Shown here: piece by piece, positions 17,497-26,392 of the stretch
Numbering within the stretch: position 1 is the stretch's first letter
Layout of the letters: each line of letters begins with the position of its first letter
Origin: Rhizobium sp. L43
GTDB lineage: Bacteria; Pseudomonadota; Alphaproteobacteria; Rhizobiales; Rhizobiaceae
Direction of reading: 5' to 3'
NCBI RefSeq assembly: GCF_002531725.1
Contig: NZ_NWSQ01000032.1
Coordinates: 18,821 to 82,820 of the forward strand
DNA length: 64,000 nt
Notes under the pieces: generated by a model
The model's database searches: none
What the model was told of the DNA's origin: nothing
Seen by the model: only the letters and a program-made list of their open reading frames with translations
Translations under genes and position numbers: made by a program

Positions 17497-18279
17497 TCAC
17501 TGCGGTTGGGTCAGTTCGGCTTGCCGGGCGGCTTTAACAGGCTCCGGGGTCGTCCGGTTTTCCAACACCTGCCGCTTGGTTTTCTGGTCTCCGCCGACGA
17601 CATGGTCGATGTCGTTCATGAGGGCCTCGAAGCCCTGCTTGGCGACGAGCGTCTTGTCGTTTTTCTGCTGGCCACCGAGCTTAGTATCGCCCATCCCAGC
17701 GTTCGCGTGGAAGTCGCTGTTGGTGGCGCCCGGAAGGAGTGCCGTCACCGTGACCCCGGTCGAGCGCAACTCCTCGCGCAGAGATTCCGCGAACATGTAA
17801 CCGAATGCCTTCGACGGGCCGTAGACGGTTTCGTATGGCGTGGGCAGGGTCGCCGAAACCGAGGAGGTGATGAGGATCCTGCCGCGGCCGTTCTTGACCA
17901 TATGTTGGACGACGCGTTTGGCCATATGGACGGTCCCAGTGACATTGATTGCAAGCAGGCGAAACTCATCCTCGAGATCGTTATCGACGAAGGCGCCGCC
18001 GATACCGATACCCACGTTCAGAGCCGCGGCTTCCAGTGGGCGCCCCAGCCCCTGCGTGAAGGTCCAGAACCCCTCAACGCCATCGTATGTCGAGGCATCC
18101 GCTTTGAACGGATACGCTTCGGCGTCAAGGCTTCGTAGCGCATCGGCGGCCTCGTTTACCTTGTCGCTTGAGCCTGAAATAGCGACGTCAAATCCATTCT
18201 TGGCGAATTGTTTGGCAAGCTCGAAGCCTATTCCAGATGAGCCGCCCGTGACCATTGCGAGTGGTTTATTACCAGTCAT
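17497..18279 (-). CDS. Short-chain dehydrogenase/reductase
   Basis: A 260-residue classical SDR with TGGSSGIGFELAKQFAKNGF at the N-terminus and the active-site serine and tyrosine/lysine in ITSSVSAT and YGPSKAFGYM. The canonical NNAG is changed to ALNVGIGIGG, a clear deviation in the structural Asn-Asn-Ala-Gly motif. The C-terminus (about 200-260) carries a polar extension. Its specificity is unknown. It heads the two-gene minus-strand unit, divergent from the 18725 SDR. Confidence 0.82.
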   Translation of the reverse strand: MTGNKPLAMVTGGSSGIGFELAKQFAKNGFDVAISGSSDKVNEAADALRSLDAEAYPFKADASTYDGVEGFWTFTQGLGRPLEAAALNVGIGIGGAFVDNDLEDEFRLLAINVTGTVHMAKRVVQHMVKNGRGRILITSSVSATLPTPYETVYGPSKAFGYMFAESLREELRSTGVTVTALLPGATNSDFHANAGMGDTKLGGQQKNDKTLVAKQGFEALMNDIDHVVGGDQKTKRQVLENRTTPEPVKAARQAELTQPQ

Positions 18280-18724
18280 GATTTCACTCCTTTGGTTTTA
18301 TCAGCACCTCGATCGCCTCGAGGCGCTGGTGACCTAATGCCCGTGGAGCCGGTTGGTTACATGAGCAAAATCGATCGGGGCGGTGAGCAAAAATCAACCA
18401 CCGATCTGGCAGACACCAGAAGTGAGGGACCTTTTGGTCGCGTCCGCAGCCAAATTGACGAGGCATTCCCGACGTCACGAAGGCACCCAAGAGTGAACAC
18501 GGCTCATCGGTGCGTGCGATCCAGCTCACTTCAAGTGGTCGGCGGAGTGCCCTATGTTGTTAGGGAGGTTGAGCTGTCGTTCGCAGCCAGCAGATATGGT
18601 CCGAGCACACAAGCGCCCGCGTAGCGCTGACGCACTTCTTGCGATGGTGCCGTCGGCCGAGAAAATCCACGCGACGGCGTGTCCGGCCCACCTTCCAGCG
18701 GTGACGGCCAATGACGGGAAGACA
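18280..18724. other. Divergent intergenic region between SDR genes
   Basis: This 445-nt region should hold the promoters of both flanking SDR units. A reading frame continuous with the plus-strand SDR is open back to 18554, but its translation is not SDR-like. No palindrome or hexamer pair stood out. Confidence 0.35.
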
Positions 18725-19579
18725 ATGATGAGCGAGAGAATGAACAGCATCGTTGCTCCTGGCCGCGTTGCGGTCATCACGGGAGCTGCGAAGGGCATCG
18801 GCTTGGCGATCGCGAGGGCTCTCGCGGCCCGCGGCATGAAGCTCGCATTGCTGGATCTCGACGCCGACGCACTTGAGGATGTTGCCTCGGCACTCGATAC
18901 GGACATCCTGATCGTGAGCGGCGACGTATCAGATCTGTCGGCACTAACTAGGTTGCGGGACAAAACGATTTCGCGGTTTGCTGACGTCGCCGTCCTTGTC
19001 AACAACGCGGGCATTACGCAAGGAGCCGGCCCCTGGGATGATCCTGCAAAGTGGCGACGCCAAATCGATGTAAACTTCGGAGGTGTTTTAGCCGCACAAC
19101 ACGTCTTCGTGCCCCACATGATCAAGGCAGCCCGACCATCGGCGGTCGTCAACCTCGGCTCCAAGGAAGGAATTACAACTCCTCCGGGCAATGCCGCCTA
19201 TTCGGTGGCAAAGGCAGCTGTCAAGGTCCTGACCGAACAGCTGTCGCACGCGCTTTTGAAGGAGACGGGAGGTCGTGTATCGGCTCATCTCCTCGTCCCT
19301 GGCTACACGTGGACGCCCATGAACATCGCACTCAAGCCGCATGGCGCTGCCAAGCCCGATGAGGCATGGACCGCTGAGCAGTTGGTGGAATACTTCCTGG
19401 CCCGTCTGCTCGAGGAGGACTTTTACATCATTTGTCCCGATAATGCGGTTACGTCGGAGATAGATGCCAGACGGATCCGCTGGGCGGCCGACGACATGAT
19501 CCTGAACCGGCCGGCGCTTTCACGTTGGCACCCCGACTGGATGGATAAATTCGCAGCCTGGTTGAAGGCAGACCACTGA
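18725..19579 (+). CDS. Short-chain dehydrogenase/reductase
   Basis: About 284 residues: TGAAKGIGLAIARALAARGM cofactor motif, LVNNAGITQGAGPW, catalytic YSVAKAAVKVLTEQ, and a longer C-terminal part. The start is uncertain. ATGs at 18725, 18728 and 18740 are all possible, and the frame stays open to 18554; I used 18725 because the SDR fold begins shortly after. The segment PDNAVTSEIDARRIRWAADD and the end WHPDWMDKFAAWLK are typical of a rhizobial SDR subfamily of unknown substrate. It lies 29 nt before the RibD-C gene and is probably co-transcribed with it. Confidence 0.82.
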   Translation: MMSERMNSIVAPGRVAVITGAAKGIGLAIARALAARGMKLALLDLDADALEDVASALDTDILIVSGDVSDLSALTRLRDKTISRFADVAVLVNNAGITQGAGPWDDPAKWRRQIDVNFGGVLAAQHVFVPHMIKAARPSAVVNLGSKEGITTPPGNAAYSVAKAAVKVLTEQLSHALLKETGGRVSAHLLVPGYTWTPMNIALKPHGAAKPDEAWTAEQLVEYFLARLLEEDFYIICPDNAVTSEIDARRIRWAADDMILNRPALSRWHPDWMDKFAAWLKADH

Positions 19580-19608
19580 CGGTGGAATGTTTGTAGAGGA
19601 GTAATCCA

Positions 19609-20310
19609 ATGCCCAGACCCCATGTAATCTGTCACATGATGTCGCCACTGGACGGTCGATTGATCGTCAATGATTGGGCTGAGGCGACCGGCCATTCGGT
19701 GGAGGAACTCGTGAAGGTCTATGACGACCTGCATGAGAAGATTGGTGCCGACGCCTGGCTTTCGGGAAGAGCGACAGGCGAGGAATTCGCAGACGCCGTC
19801 GACCGTCCCTATGAAACAACCGGCACAGTACCGCGGCCGATCCATAACGCCAACCCGGATGCCAACGAGTTCGCTGTTATCGTTGATAAGGACGGTCGGC
19901 TACGCTGGGACAAGAACGACATTGAGGGTGCTCAACTTATCGTCCTGACAGGATCTGACGTGGATGATGCTTACCTGGCGGGCCTCACCCAGGCTGGCGT
20001 TTCCTATATCGTATCCGAGAAAGATGGCGTCGATCTGAAAAACGCGCTCGATGTTCTCGGCACCGAATTCGGTGTGAAGCGCTTGATGCTGGAAGGCGGG
20101 GCGCAAACCAATGGCCATTTCTTGAATGAGGGTCTTGTTGACGAGGTCAGCCTAGTCATCTTCCCTGCGATCGGAGGCAAGTCGGATACACCGGCCATAT
20201 TTGAGGGCGGCGAGGATGGGCTTGCCGGCGGGGCGAGGCTCACGTTTATGAGCGCCGAAGCCGCTGGCCTCGGCTCCGTCCATCTGAGATATCGCGTTGA
20301 ACGTCCATAG
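19609..20310 (+). CDS. RibD C-terminal-domain (dihydrofolate-reductase-like) reductase
   Basis: A 233-residue RibD_C-family protein with the DHFR-like fold: HMMSPLDGRLI at the start, the mid-protein DAWLSGRATGEEF, and the nucleotide motif RLMLEGGAQTNGHFLNEGLV followed by DEVSLVIFPAIGG. In riboflavin synthesis this domain reduces the ribosylamino-pyrimidine with NADPH, but stand-alone members without the deaminase domain have many other roles. A GAGGAG site precedes the ATG. It probably forms an operon with the 18725 SDR and ends facing the DeoR gene. Confidence 0.83.
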   Translation: MPRPHVICHMMSPLDGRLIVNDWAEATGHSVEELVKVYDDLHEKIGADAWLSGRATGEEFADAVDRPYETTGTVPRPIHNANPDANEFAVIVDKDGRLRWDKNDIEGAQLIVLTGSDVDDAYLAGLTQAGVSYIVSEKDGVDLKNALDVLGTEFGVKRLMLEGGAQTNGHFLNEGLVDEVSLVIFPAIGGKSDTPAIFEGGEDGLAGGARLTFMSAEAAGLGSVHLRYRVERP

Positions 20311-20424
20311 GAGAAGCCCACAGGAGAAGATTGTGGAAGGGCTCCCCCCATCAAGGGCCGAACTTGAGATTCGGGGACGGGTGCCGCCTTGCGCGGCATC
20401 TACCCGAAGGATCGTTGGCCATAT

Positions 20425-21198
20425 TCACTTCCTCTCCTGCGATGCCACTCTAAGCTGCACATTGGATCCTTCCAAAGCCGCGCGGACGTCGATTGTCGGT
20501 TCCTGGTCGGTGATGATAACTTCGAACTCGTCAATGGTGGCCAGGACATGAAGAGCAGTATGATTGAAGCGCTTATGGTTTAAGAGCAAGCAGCGACGCG
20601 CGGCGCTTGCAATCATCGCTCGCTTCGAGCGGACAACGTCATCATCCATATGGTAGACGCGCAATCCAGAAACTGCCGGCGTTGAGATAAAGGCGATGTC
20701 GGCGCTGAGACGCGACAATGCCTGTTCGGCGACGACGCCGAAAAAACCATTGAACTTCATCGAATAGCGTCCACCGACCGCAATCAGGTTGATCCCTGAT
20801 TCCGTCTTGAGCCGATCGATGACCGCCGCATTGTTGGTGATCACCGTCAGCGGTCTCCTCTGTGGCAGCAATTCCCCGAGCACCGACGCCATAGATCCGT
20901 CGTTGACCATCACCGTCATGCCGGGCTCGACGAGTTCAAGGGCGGCCTCTGCCATCCGGCGCTTGGCCTCGCCCTCCTGCTGCTGGCGAAACCGGAAATC
21001 GCTTTCGAAATGGCCTCCTGCCTCGATCGTTGCCCCGCCGCGGACCTTGCGAAGCATCCCTGCCTGCTCAAGATCATCCAGATCCCGGTGGATGGTCATC
21101 TTGGATACAGCGAACCGATCGGATAGGTCGTCCAGATCCACTACCCTCTGCGCGACCAACAGGTCCATAATGGCCTGCCTCCGATCATCTCTCTTCAT
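20425..21198 (-). CDS. DeoR family regulator
   Basis: A 257-residue regulator. The N-terminal DeoR helix-turn-helix (residues 1-58) reads DDRRQAIMDLLVAQRVVDLD, then FAVSKMTIHRDLDDLEQAGML. The sugar-phosphate-sensing DeoR C-domain (80-240) contains VMVNDGSMASVLGELL. Such repressors usually sense a phosphorylated sugar of their operon. It lies between the SDR/RibD-C unit and the sugar-acid region at 21702-42044, so its target is not obvious. GGAGGAC precedes the start. Confidence 0.87.
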   Translation of the reverse strand: MKRDDRRQAIMDLLVAQRVVDLDDLSDRFAVSKMTIHRDLDDLEQAGMLRKVRGGATIEAGGHFESDFRFRQQQEGEAKRRMAEAALELVEPGMTVMVNDGSMASVLGELLPQRRPLTVITNNAAVIDRLKTESGINLIAVGGRYSMKFNGFFGVVAEQALSRLSADIAFISTPAVSGLRVYHMDDDVVRSKRAMIASAARRCLLLNHKRFNHTALHVLATIDEFEVIITDQEPTIDVRAALEGSNVQLRVASQERK

Positions 21199-21701
21199 AT
21201 TCTAGTCCTCCGGCGCACTAATCCGATCCTTTAACATCAAGATCCGACGCTACAAATCACATGCAAACATCATTTTTCGTTAGTTTGTGTTGCTCTATTC
21301 GACAACGCCCCTGACGCTGCTGGCATGATGGGACACGTGAAGACGCATGATGGTGCGATTGCACCACTCCATGCATGGCCGAAGGCGCTCATTTTCTAAC
21401 GAAACAAGGATGGTTTGGAGGTTCAAGCGCAAATGTCGTCGCCATGGAGAATGGTCCCGCGCGTCAGCCGCGCACGGAAGATGGAGGCCTTGTCCTCCAG
21501 GGTGAACATCGCGGACTACCGGGCCGTCATCAAAGCGGGCGCGAATATAGGGCTTCTTCACCGGGCAGATCACCGTAGCGGGCAAGGTGTTTGGAAAAGG
21601 CCGGAGTCACTGTGAACTGACACCCGGCCTTTTCTCTGCTTATCGCCTTGGGAGGACGATTGTGAACGATGCAGCTTGGCGTTCGCGCTGCTTCAAATCG
21701 A
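21199..21701. other. Intergenic region with DeoR promoter; possible decayed coding sequence
   Basis: A 503-nt stretch. Near 21240-21300 it is AT-rich and should hold the DeoR promoter. Between about 21415 and 21600 an open plus-strand frame translates plausibly but matches no family I know; it could be a gene remnant. The terminator at 21595-21633 is listed separately. Confidence 0.35.
21595..21633 (-). terminator. Rho-independent terminator of the operon ending at 21702
   Basis: AAAAGGCCGG (21595-21604) pairs perfectly with CCGGCCTTTT (21624-21633), with an inner GTCA/TGAC extension in the loop. Read on the minus strand the stem is followed by TTTTCC. It lies 69 nt after the stop of the metallo-beta-lactamase-fold gene, where the long minus-strand operon should end. 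Confidence 0.75.
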
Positions 21702-22568
21702 TCAAACTCTTGATACGTCTCCGTCGGCCACACAAATCTCGACGAGCATGAGCTGGCGAGCCGTCAGACGCGACGGATAGATTTTTGACAGCTGCTCCTC
21801 GTGCATGGGAACAATTCGTCGTTCGTCCATACCAACGATTTTGAGCATCTCCTCGGCGGACTCGATCAGACGTGTCTGGCTGCCATTGGCAAGGCCCGGC
21901 GGCACAAAGCAGGGATCGGTGGCGTCCTCACCCGTGAGGTTGCTGTAGGTGTAGATGACGTCGCCGGACAGGATAAACTTGCCGTCTCCACCGCCGGTCT
22001 CCACCACCACATATTGCGATCCTGCGGTATGGGTGTCGAATGCCGGATAGACGTGAACGCCTGGCACCAGGTTTTCCCGCTCTCCCTCCACCAGCTCCAG
22101 GCGGCCTTCGATATTTGCCTGGGTCAGATAGAGGATATCCGCCGGATTCAGTCCGGCCTGCAATGAACGGAAGCGCCGACCCTTTGCCAGAATCCACATC
22201 CAGGATTCCAATTCTTTCTTCTGAATGAAAATCTTAGCATTTGGGAAGAACTTTAGGCCGCCAATGTGATCGAAGTGCGCGTGCGTGAGGATGACATGCG
22301 TGACGTCCTGGGGCCTGATCCCGCATTCCCCGAGAACGATTTCCGGAGGCGTCCAACCGGTAACGCCAATCGAATTGGCGATCTGGCCTCCGAAATCGGC
22401 GGCGTCGTGACCGGCATCAACCAGAACGACTGCATCTCCTGTCTTGATGAGAATGTATGCGAACGGCAGGTTCATCGTGCCCTGATTATGGGCGCCGTAA
22501 AAAACCCCGCTGACCGGGTGCACCGGGCTTCGAGAGTATTCAAGCACCCAGATCGAATGCGTTCCCAT
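21702..22568 (-). CDS. Metallo-beta-lactamase-fold hydrolase (AHL-lactonase-like)
   Basis: A 288-residue metal hydrolase. The ATG at 22568 is used because GGGGAGG lies 7 nt upstream; earlier in-frame starts are weaker. The dinuclear zinc motif THAHFDHIGG is at residues 95-104. A later histidine/aspartate pair lies in AFDTHTAGSQY and ILSGDVIYTY, and a last histidine in VPMHEEQLS. The pattern matches N-acyl-homoserine-lactonase-family proteins, many of which hydrolyse other lactones. At the end of an operon with three sugar dehydrogenases of the lactone-forming type, an aldonolactonase role is likelier than quorum quenching. This is inference. Confidence 0.82.
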   Translation of the reverse strand: MGTHSIWVLEYSRSPVHPVSGVFYGAHNQGTMNLPFAYILIKTGDAVVLVDAGHDAADFGGQIANSIGVTGWTPPEIVLGECGIRPQDVTHVILTHAHFDHIGGLKFFPNAKIFIQKKELESWMWILAKGRRFRSLQAGLNPADILYLTQANIEGRLELVEGERENLVPGVHVYPAFDTHTAGSQYVVVETGGGDGKFILSGDVIYTYSNLTGEDATDPCFVPPGLANGSQTRLIESAEEMLKIVGMDERRIVPMHEEQLSKIYPSRLTARQLMLVEICVADGDVSRV

Positions 22569-23043
22569 GGTCTTCCTCCCCATGTCCAAGGGACCCTCCA
22601 CAGCATGCTGTCGTGTCGAAGGTCGACGTGCCTAAGATGGCGGCCGATCGTTTCAGCTGGATCGCCGCATTTGAAAGCAGCCCCAGCAGGGATGCATCTG
22701 AAACCAGGACACCGCGCTGCAGGTGCTCCTCCGCCTCGACAAGCAGGCCATCTGCCCGTCCAAGATGGTAGACTGCGTGGCCCTGTCCTGCGAGAAAGCG
22801 CGAGCCCGCAAGCGAGGAACGGACGGATCGCTTTATCTCTGTGGCGCGATCGGCGAGTTCTCCAATCAAGAGGCGCATGCTCTTCTCCCTCAATGCCATA
22901 TGCATGAAGGAGTAGATCGCGAGAAGCTCGCCATAAGTCCTGACGAGCGCCTCGAGGCATGCGCGCGCCTCCGGCGATGGAACCGAACCCACGAGCGCTT
23001 CGCAGCGGAAGCCGCCGAAAACGGTGCCTCCGCGGGCCATCAT
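22540..23043 (-). CDS. Hypothetical helical protein
   Basis: A 167-residue protein not recognised as any family. It looks mainly alpha-helical (ACLEALVRTYGELLAIYSFM, then DRATEIKRSVRSSLAG) with no signal peptide or membrane segment. Two neighbouring cysteines (CC near residue 146) lie in a tail that looks disordered. Its ATGA start overlaps the stop of the upstream aldo-keto reductase, and its end overlaps the start of the lactonase-like gene by 29 nt. This tight coupling argues that it is a real, co-translated gene of the pathway. Confidence 0.6.
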   Translation of the reverse strand: MMARGGTVFGGFRCEALVGSVPSPEARACLEALVRTYGELLAIYSFMHMALREKSMRLLIGELADRATEIKRSVRSSLAGSRFLAGQGHAVYHLGRADGLLVEAEEHLQRGVLVSDASLLGLLSNAAIQLKRSAAILGTSTFDTTACCGGSLGHGEEDHGNAFDLGA

Positions 23044-24083
23044 CGTACAGCCGTCGGCAGCGGAGCGTTTGACGGAAGAAGGCTCGCTTCAGTCAAAGCG
23101 TCCCAAAATGCAGGGGGTATTGTCTCGTTGATCGCCTTGACGTTCTGCTCGACTTCCAATGCGCTCTTTGCACCCATGACCAGCGTGGCCACTGCCGGAT
23201 GCGCATAAACGAATTGCATCGCCGCTGCAGGCAAGCTCACCGCAAATCTCGAGCAAATGCTCTCGATGGCCTTGACCTTTTCGACGACGGCCGCAGGAAC
23301 CTTGCCGTAATCGTAAGTGGCCGCGGGACCGCCGACGCCTGTCGCCAGAATTCCGGAATTGAAGATCCCGCCGGCGATCACGGAGACGTTCCGCTGGAGC
23401 AACTCGTCGAACGCGGCCTCAAGCGGGGCATGATTCAAAAGGGTGTAGCGGCCGGCGATCAACGAGCAGTCGATCGGAAATTCACGAGCGACACCGACCA
23501 CGGAGTCGGTTTCGTTGACCCCCAAGCCGATGGCTGAGACGGCTCCGCTGGAGCGAAGCTCGTCCAGTGCCTTATAACCGGAGGCCCGCAGCTGATTCCA
23601 ATAGAACTCGCTTTGGTCGCCGTGCCATGCCCGACCAACGTCATGCACGAGAAGAACGTCGATATAGTCCAATCCGAGGCGCTGCTGGCTGTCTTCGAAT
23701 GCGCGCATCACGCCATCATAGGTGTAATCGTAGGTATCGAGAAACGGAAGCGGGTCGATCCACTCGATGCCGTAGACGGTTTCAAGCTTCTTTGTCCTGC
23801 TGGCGGGCTTCAATACACGACCAACCTTGGTGCTCACCACCACGTTTTCGCGCAGCTTGTTCGCCCTGAGGGCATGGCCAAGATAATGCTCCGATTTCCC
23901 AAAGCCATACATTGGCGCGCAATCGAAGTAGCGGATTCCGACCGCGTAGCCAGCGAGGATCGTCGCTTCGAATTCGCCGTAGGAGACATCGGCGTTGAAG
24001 CCAGAGAGCGGCACCGTGCCTAGCCCCAGCGAAGTTACCCGCACTTTGCTTTTTCCGAGCGGTCTAGTTTCAAGTTCGGTCAT
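23040..24083 (-). CDS. Aldo/keto reductase (aldose 1-dehydrogenase-like)
   Basis: A 347-residue AKR. The ATG at 24083 is chosen (MTELETRPLGKSKVRVTSLG) with AGGGATGA upstream. The catalytic tetrad is seen as D and Y in YFDCAPMYGFGKSEHYLG, K in VVSTKVGR and H in LLVHDVGR. It belongs with D-threo-aldose 1-dehydrogenase / L-fucose dehydrogenase / pyridoxal 4-dehydrogenase, which oxidise an aldose at C1 to a lactone. It is a close paralogue of the 27682-28716 gene. An operator-like repeat lies at 24245-24270 upstream, so it probably starts a transcript with the 167-residue protein and the hydrolase. Confidence 0.85.
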   Translation of the reverse strand: MTELETRPLGKSKVRVTSLGLGTVPLSGFNADVSYGEFEATILAGYAVGIRYFDCAPMYGFGKSEHYLGHALRANKLRENVVVSTKVGRVLKPASRTKKLETVYGIEWIDPLPFLDTYDYTYDGVMRAFEDSQQRLGLDYIDVLLVHDVGRAWHGDQSEFYWNQLRASGYKALDELRSSGAVSAIGLGVNETDSVVGVAREFPIDCSLIAGRYTLLNHAPLEAAFDELLQRNVSVIAGGIFNSGILATGVGGPAATYDYGKVPAAVVEKVKAIESICSRFAVSLPAAAMQFVYAHPAVATLVMGAKSALEVEQNVKAINETIPPAFWDALTEASLLPSNAPLPTAVR

Positions 24084-24244
24084 GTGATCATCCCTAGATG
24101 TCGGTAGGAGGCGTCGAAGCGATGTAGCTTCCGCCATGCCGTCATTGTTTGATTAAAGCCCGTGCCCCAATGCGTGCCAGGTCGCGCCGGCGTCTGCCGC
24201 CAACCTCACCAGAAGGACCTCCGTGGCCTGACTCCTCAATCAGC

Positions 24245-24270
24245 AAGGTGTAAGGTATAAGGTCATACCT
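24245..24270. promoter_or_regulatory. Heptad-repeat operator, site A
   Basis: Tandem heptamers AAGGTGT, AAGGTAT and AAGGTCA are followed by TACCT, which also makes the inverted repeat AGGTCATACCT (24260-24270). It is 162 nt upstream of the 24083 start. Four further copies occur at 32415, 34828, 35728 and 42182. The GntR protein at 35776-36477 is the likely binder. Confidence 0.65.
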
Positions 24271-24332
24271 ATAGAGGCAAGCGTTTTTTGCATGCCGCCA
24301 TCCGCATTTGGCGAATCGCTTAAAAATGCCGC

Positions 24333-25289
24333 CTACGCGCAACGGGGCGCGGCAGCTCGTCTCAGCCGATCGTTGATTGCCCTGCCAAGGCCAATCAGAG
24401 GCACAGGGGCGAATGCAATCACGTCACCCGCGCCGGCCAAGGCGTCGGCTTCACTCATGGCGGTGTAGAGGTTGCGGGCAGCTTCCTGAAGGTCACCGGA
24501 AGAAGACAGCGTCATTTGACAGCCCTCGCACCCCGGTCCGAAACCGACCCAGACCATATTGGCGGCAGGACGGTCGACATTCATCTGAACGGCGGCTTCC
24601 GGAGCATAATGGCTCTTTAGCTGGCCTGGTGCCGAGACCTTTTGGGGGCCAGTGTCCTCGTCAATCGGGCCGAGTAACGCTTCCAGTGCCTCCCGCGGAA
24701 CTGACCCGTGGCGTAGAATGATCGGAGATCCGACCAAAGACAGAATAGTCGATTCCAGGCCGTGATCACATATGTCTTCTTCCACGATTCCCGAAATCCG
24801 TCCGTCCAACTGGCGGACAACTTCCACGAAGCGGGTCGAGGTGACCTTCCCGGAACGATTGGCTGAAGGCGCTGCCACCGGAAATCCGACGGCCCGGATC
24901 AGCCGTTGGGCGACACTCGACGAGGGAAATCGGATTGCGACATTTTTCATGCCCGCGGTAACTGCGGTTGCGAGCCCCGCGTCTTCCCGCTTTGGCAGGA
25001 GCAATGTCAGAGGTCCCGGCCAAAAGCTGGCAGCAGCCAACTCTGCCTCCGGATTGAAATGTGCCATCCTGCGCGCCATTTCCACGTCCGAAACGTGGAT
25101 AATCAGGGGATTATGCCGCGGGCGTCCTTTGGCTTCATAGATGCGCTCGATCCCGGCGGGGCTGCTGGCGTCCGCGCCGAGCCCGTAAACCGTCTCCGTC
25201 GGAAACGCGACAACTTCGCCATTTCGCATGAGCCGGGCGGCAGCTTCAATCGCGCTGTCGCTGACGTCAAAATGACGGGTGGTGGTCAT
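24333..25289 (-). CDS. Threonylcarbamoyl-AMP synthase (Sua5/YciO/YrdC family)
   Basis: A 318-residue two-domain Sua5-type enzyme. The YrdC domain (about 10-195) shows GEVVAFPTETVYGLGADASS, KGRPRHNPLIIHV and SANRSGKVTST; a linker SAPGQLKSHYAPEA and a SUA5 C-domain follow. It makes threonylcarbamoyl-adenylate for tRNA t6A37 modification from threonine, bicarbonate and ATP. The ATG at 25289 has GAGG upstream; the frame runs on to 25343. A tRNA-modification gene inside a sugar-acid operon is odd. It may be a second copy, or simply carried along. Confidence 0.88.
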   Translation of the reverse strand: MTTTRHFDVSDSAIEAAARLMRNGEVVAFPTETVYGLGADASSPAGIERIYEAKGRPRHNPLIIHVSDVEMARRMAHFNPEAELAAASFWPGPLTLLLPKREDAGLATAVTAGMKNVAIRFPSSSVAQRLIRAVGFPVAAPSANRSGKVTSTRFVEVVRQLDGRISGIVEEDICDHGLESTILSLVGSPIILRHGSVPREALEALLGPIDEDTGPQKVSAPGQLKSHYAPEAAVQMNVDRPAANMVWVGFGPGCEGCQMTLSSSGDLQEAARNLYTAMSEADALAGAGDVIAFAPVPLIGLGRAINDRLRRAAAPRCA

Positions 25290-25408
25290 CTTTTTCCTCG
25301 CGCTGGTTCTGGAAGGGAGCAGAGATCGATAGACCAAAGCCATTGGCTCAGGAGGCCCGGTTCGGCGTGCCTCCTGACAGCCTCAACGTCGTCCCCGCTG
25401 AGCCAAAC

Positions 25409-26389
25409 TCAGTTCAAGCCGACTACGCTATGCGGCACGTATGGCTCCTCGAGTTCGCGGACCTCGTCGTCGCTTAGCTTGACGGCCAAGGAAGCGACGG
25501 CATCCTTCAGATGCTGTAGCTTCGTTGCGCCGATTATAGGAGCCGTCACGCCCGCCTTTGTGTTAAGCCACGCCATCGCAACGAGGGATCGCGGGACGTT
25601 CTTGTCGTCTGCAATCTTTGCGACGACGTCTACGACGCGGCGATCCGCCTCGTCCGCGTGACCGTAGAACCGAGCGGTGACATTGTCGGTCTCGGACCTC
25701 AAACTGCTTTCCTCCCAAGGCCGGCTGAGGCGCCCGCGAGCCAGCGGACTGAACGCGATGATCCCCACCCCTTCAGCTTTACAGAGCGGCAACATCTCCC
25801 GCTCTTCCTCGCGATAAAGGAGGTTCATCTGAGCTTGCATCGAAACGAAACGCGACCATCCGGCAGCGTCCGACTTGTAGAGCGCGCGCGCAAATTGCCA
25901 TGCGTAACAATTGCTGGCTCCGATGTAGCGAACCTTGCCGCTTCGAACGAGATCGGTCAGCGCTTCCAGCGTCTCTTCGATCGGGGTCGAATTGTCCCAG
26001 AAATGAATTTGGTAGAGGTCGATGTAGTCGGTCGCCAGCCGCTTGAGGCTGGCCTCAGCCTCCGCGATGATTGCCTTGCGGGAAAGTCCGACCGCATTCG
26101 CTCCGTTGCGCATCTTGCCGTAGACCTTGGTGGCAATGACAACCTCATCACGCTGCACCATCTCCCTGAGCAGCTTGCCGATGATCTCCTCGCTGGTGCC
26201 GTCCGAGTAGGCATTGGCCGTGTCGAAGCAGTTTATGCCCTGTTCGAGTGCCTCTTTGATAAATGGCCTACTGTCGTCTTCGGACAATGTCCAAGCATGG
26301 TTGCCGCGATCGGCGACGCCGAAACTCATGCAACCGAGAACCAGTTGCGAAATTTTGAGACCTGACCGGCCAAGCTGACGATATTCCAT
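25409..26389 (-). CDS. Aldo/keto reductase
   Basis: A 326-residue AKR of a different branch from the other two (YajO/IolS-like: MEYRQLGRSGLKISQLVLG at the start). The tetrad is D and Y in FDTANAYSDGTSEEIIG, K in VVIATKVYGKM and H in YQIHFWDNSTPIEE. The C-terminal NADP site includes APIIGATKLQHLKDAVA. It probably reduces or oxidises an aldehyde or sugar in the cytoplasm. It lies 3 nt after the RuBisCO-like gene stop and is clearly in the same transcript. Confidence 0.86.
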   Translation of the reverse strand: MEYRQLGRSGLKISQLVLGCMSFGVADRGNHAWTLSEDDSRPFIKEALEQGINCFDTANAYSDGTSEEIIGKLLREMVQRDEVVIATKVYGKMRNGANAVGLSRKAIIAEAEASLKRLATDYIDLYQIHFWDNSTPIEETLEALTDLVRSGKVRYIGASNCYAWQFARALYKSDAAGWSRFVSMQAQMNLLYREEEREMLPLCKAEGVGIIAFSPLARGRLSRPWEESSLRSETDNVTARFYGHADEADRRVVDVVAKIADDKNVPRSLVAMAWLNTKAGVTAPIIGATKLQHLKDAVASLAVKLSDDEVRELEEPYVPHSVVGLN

Positions 26390-26392
26390 CTG

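Noticed and set aside
21702..22568. Quorum-quenching AHL lactonase as the role of the metallo-beta-lactamase-fold gene
   Set aside because: The fold and HxHxDH motif fit, but the operon context points to a sugar lactone, and no luxI/luxR-type gene is in the window.
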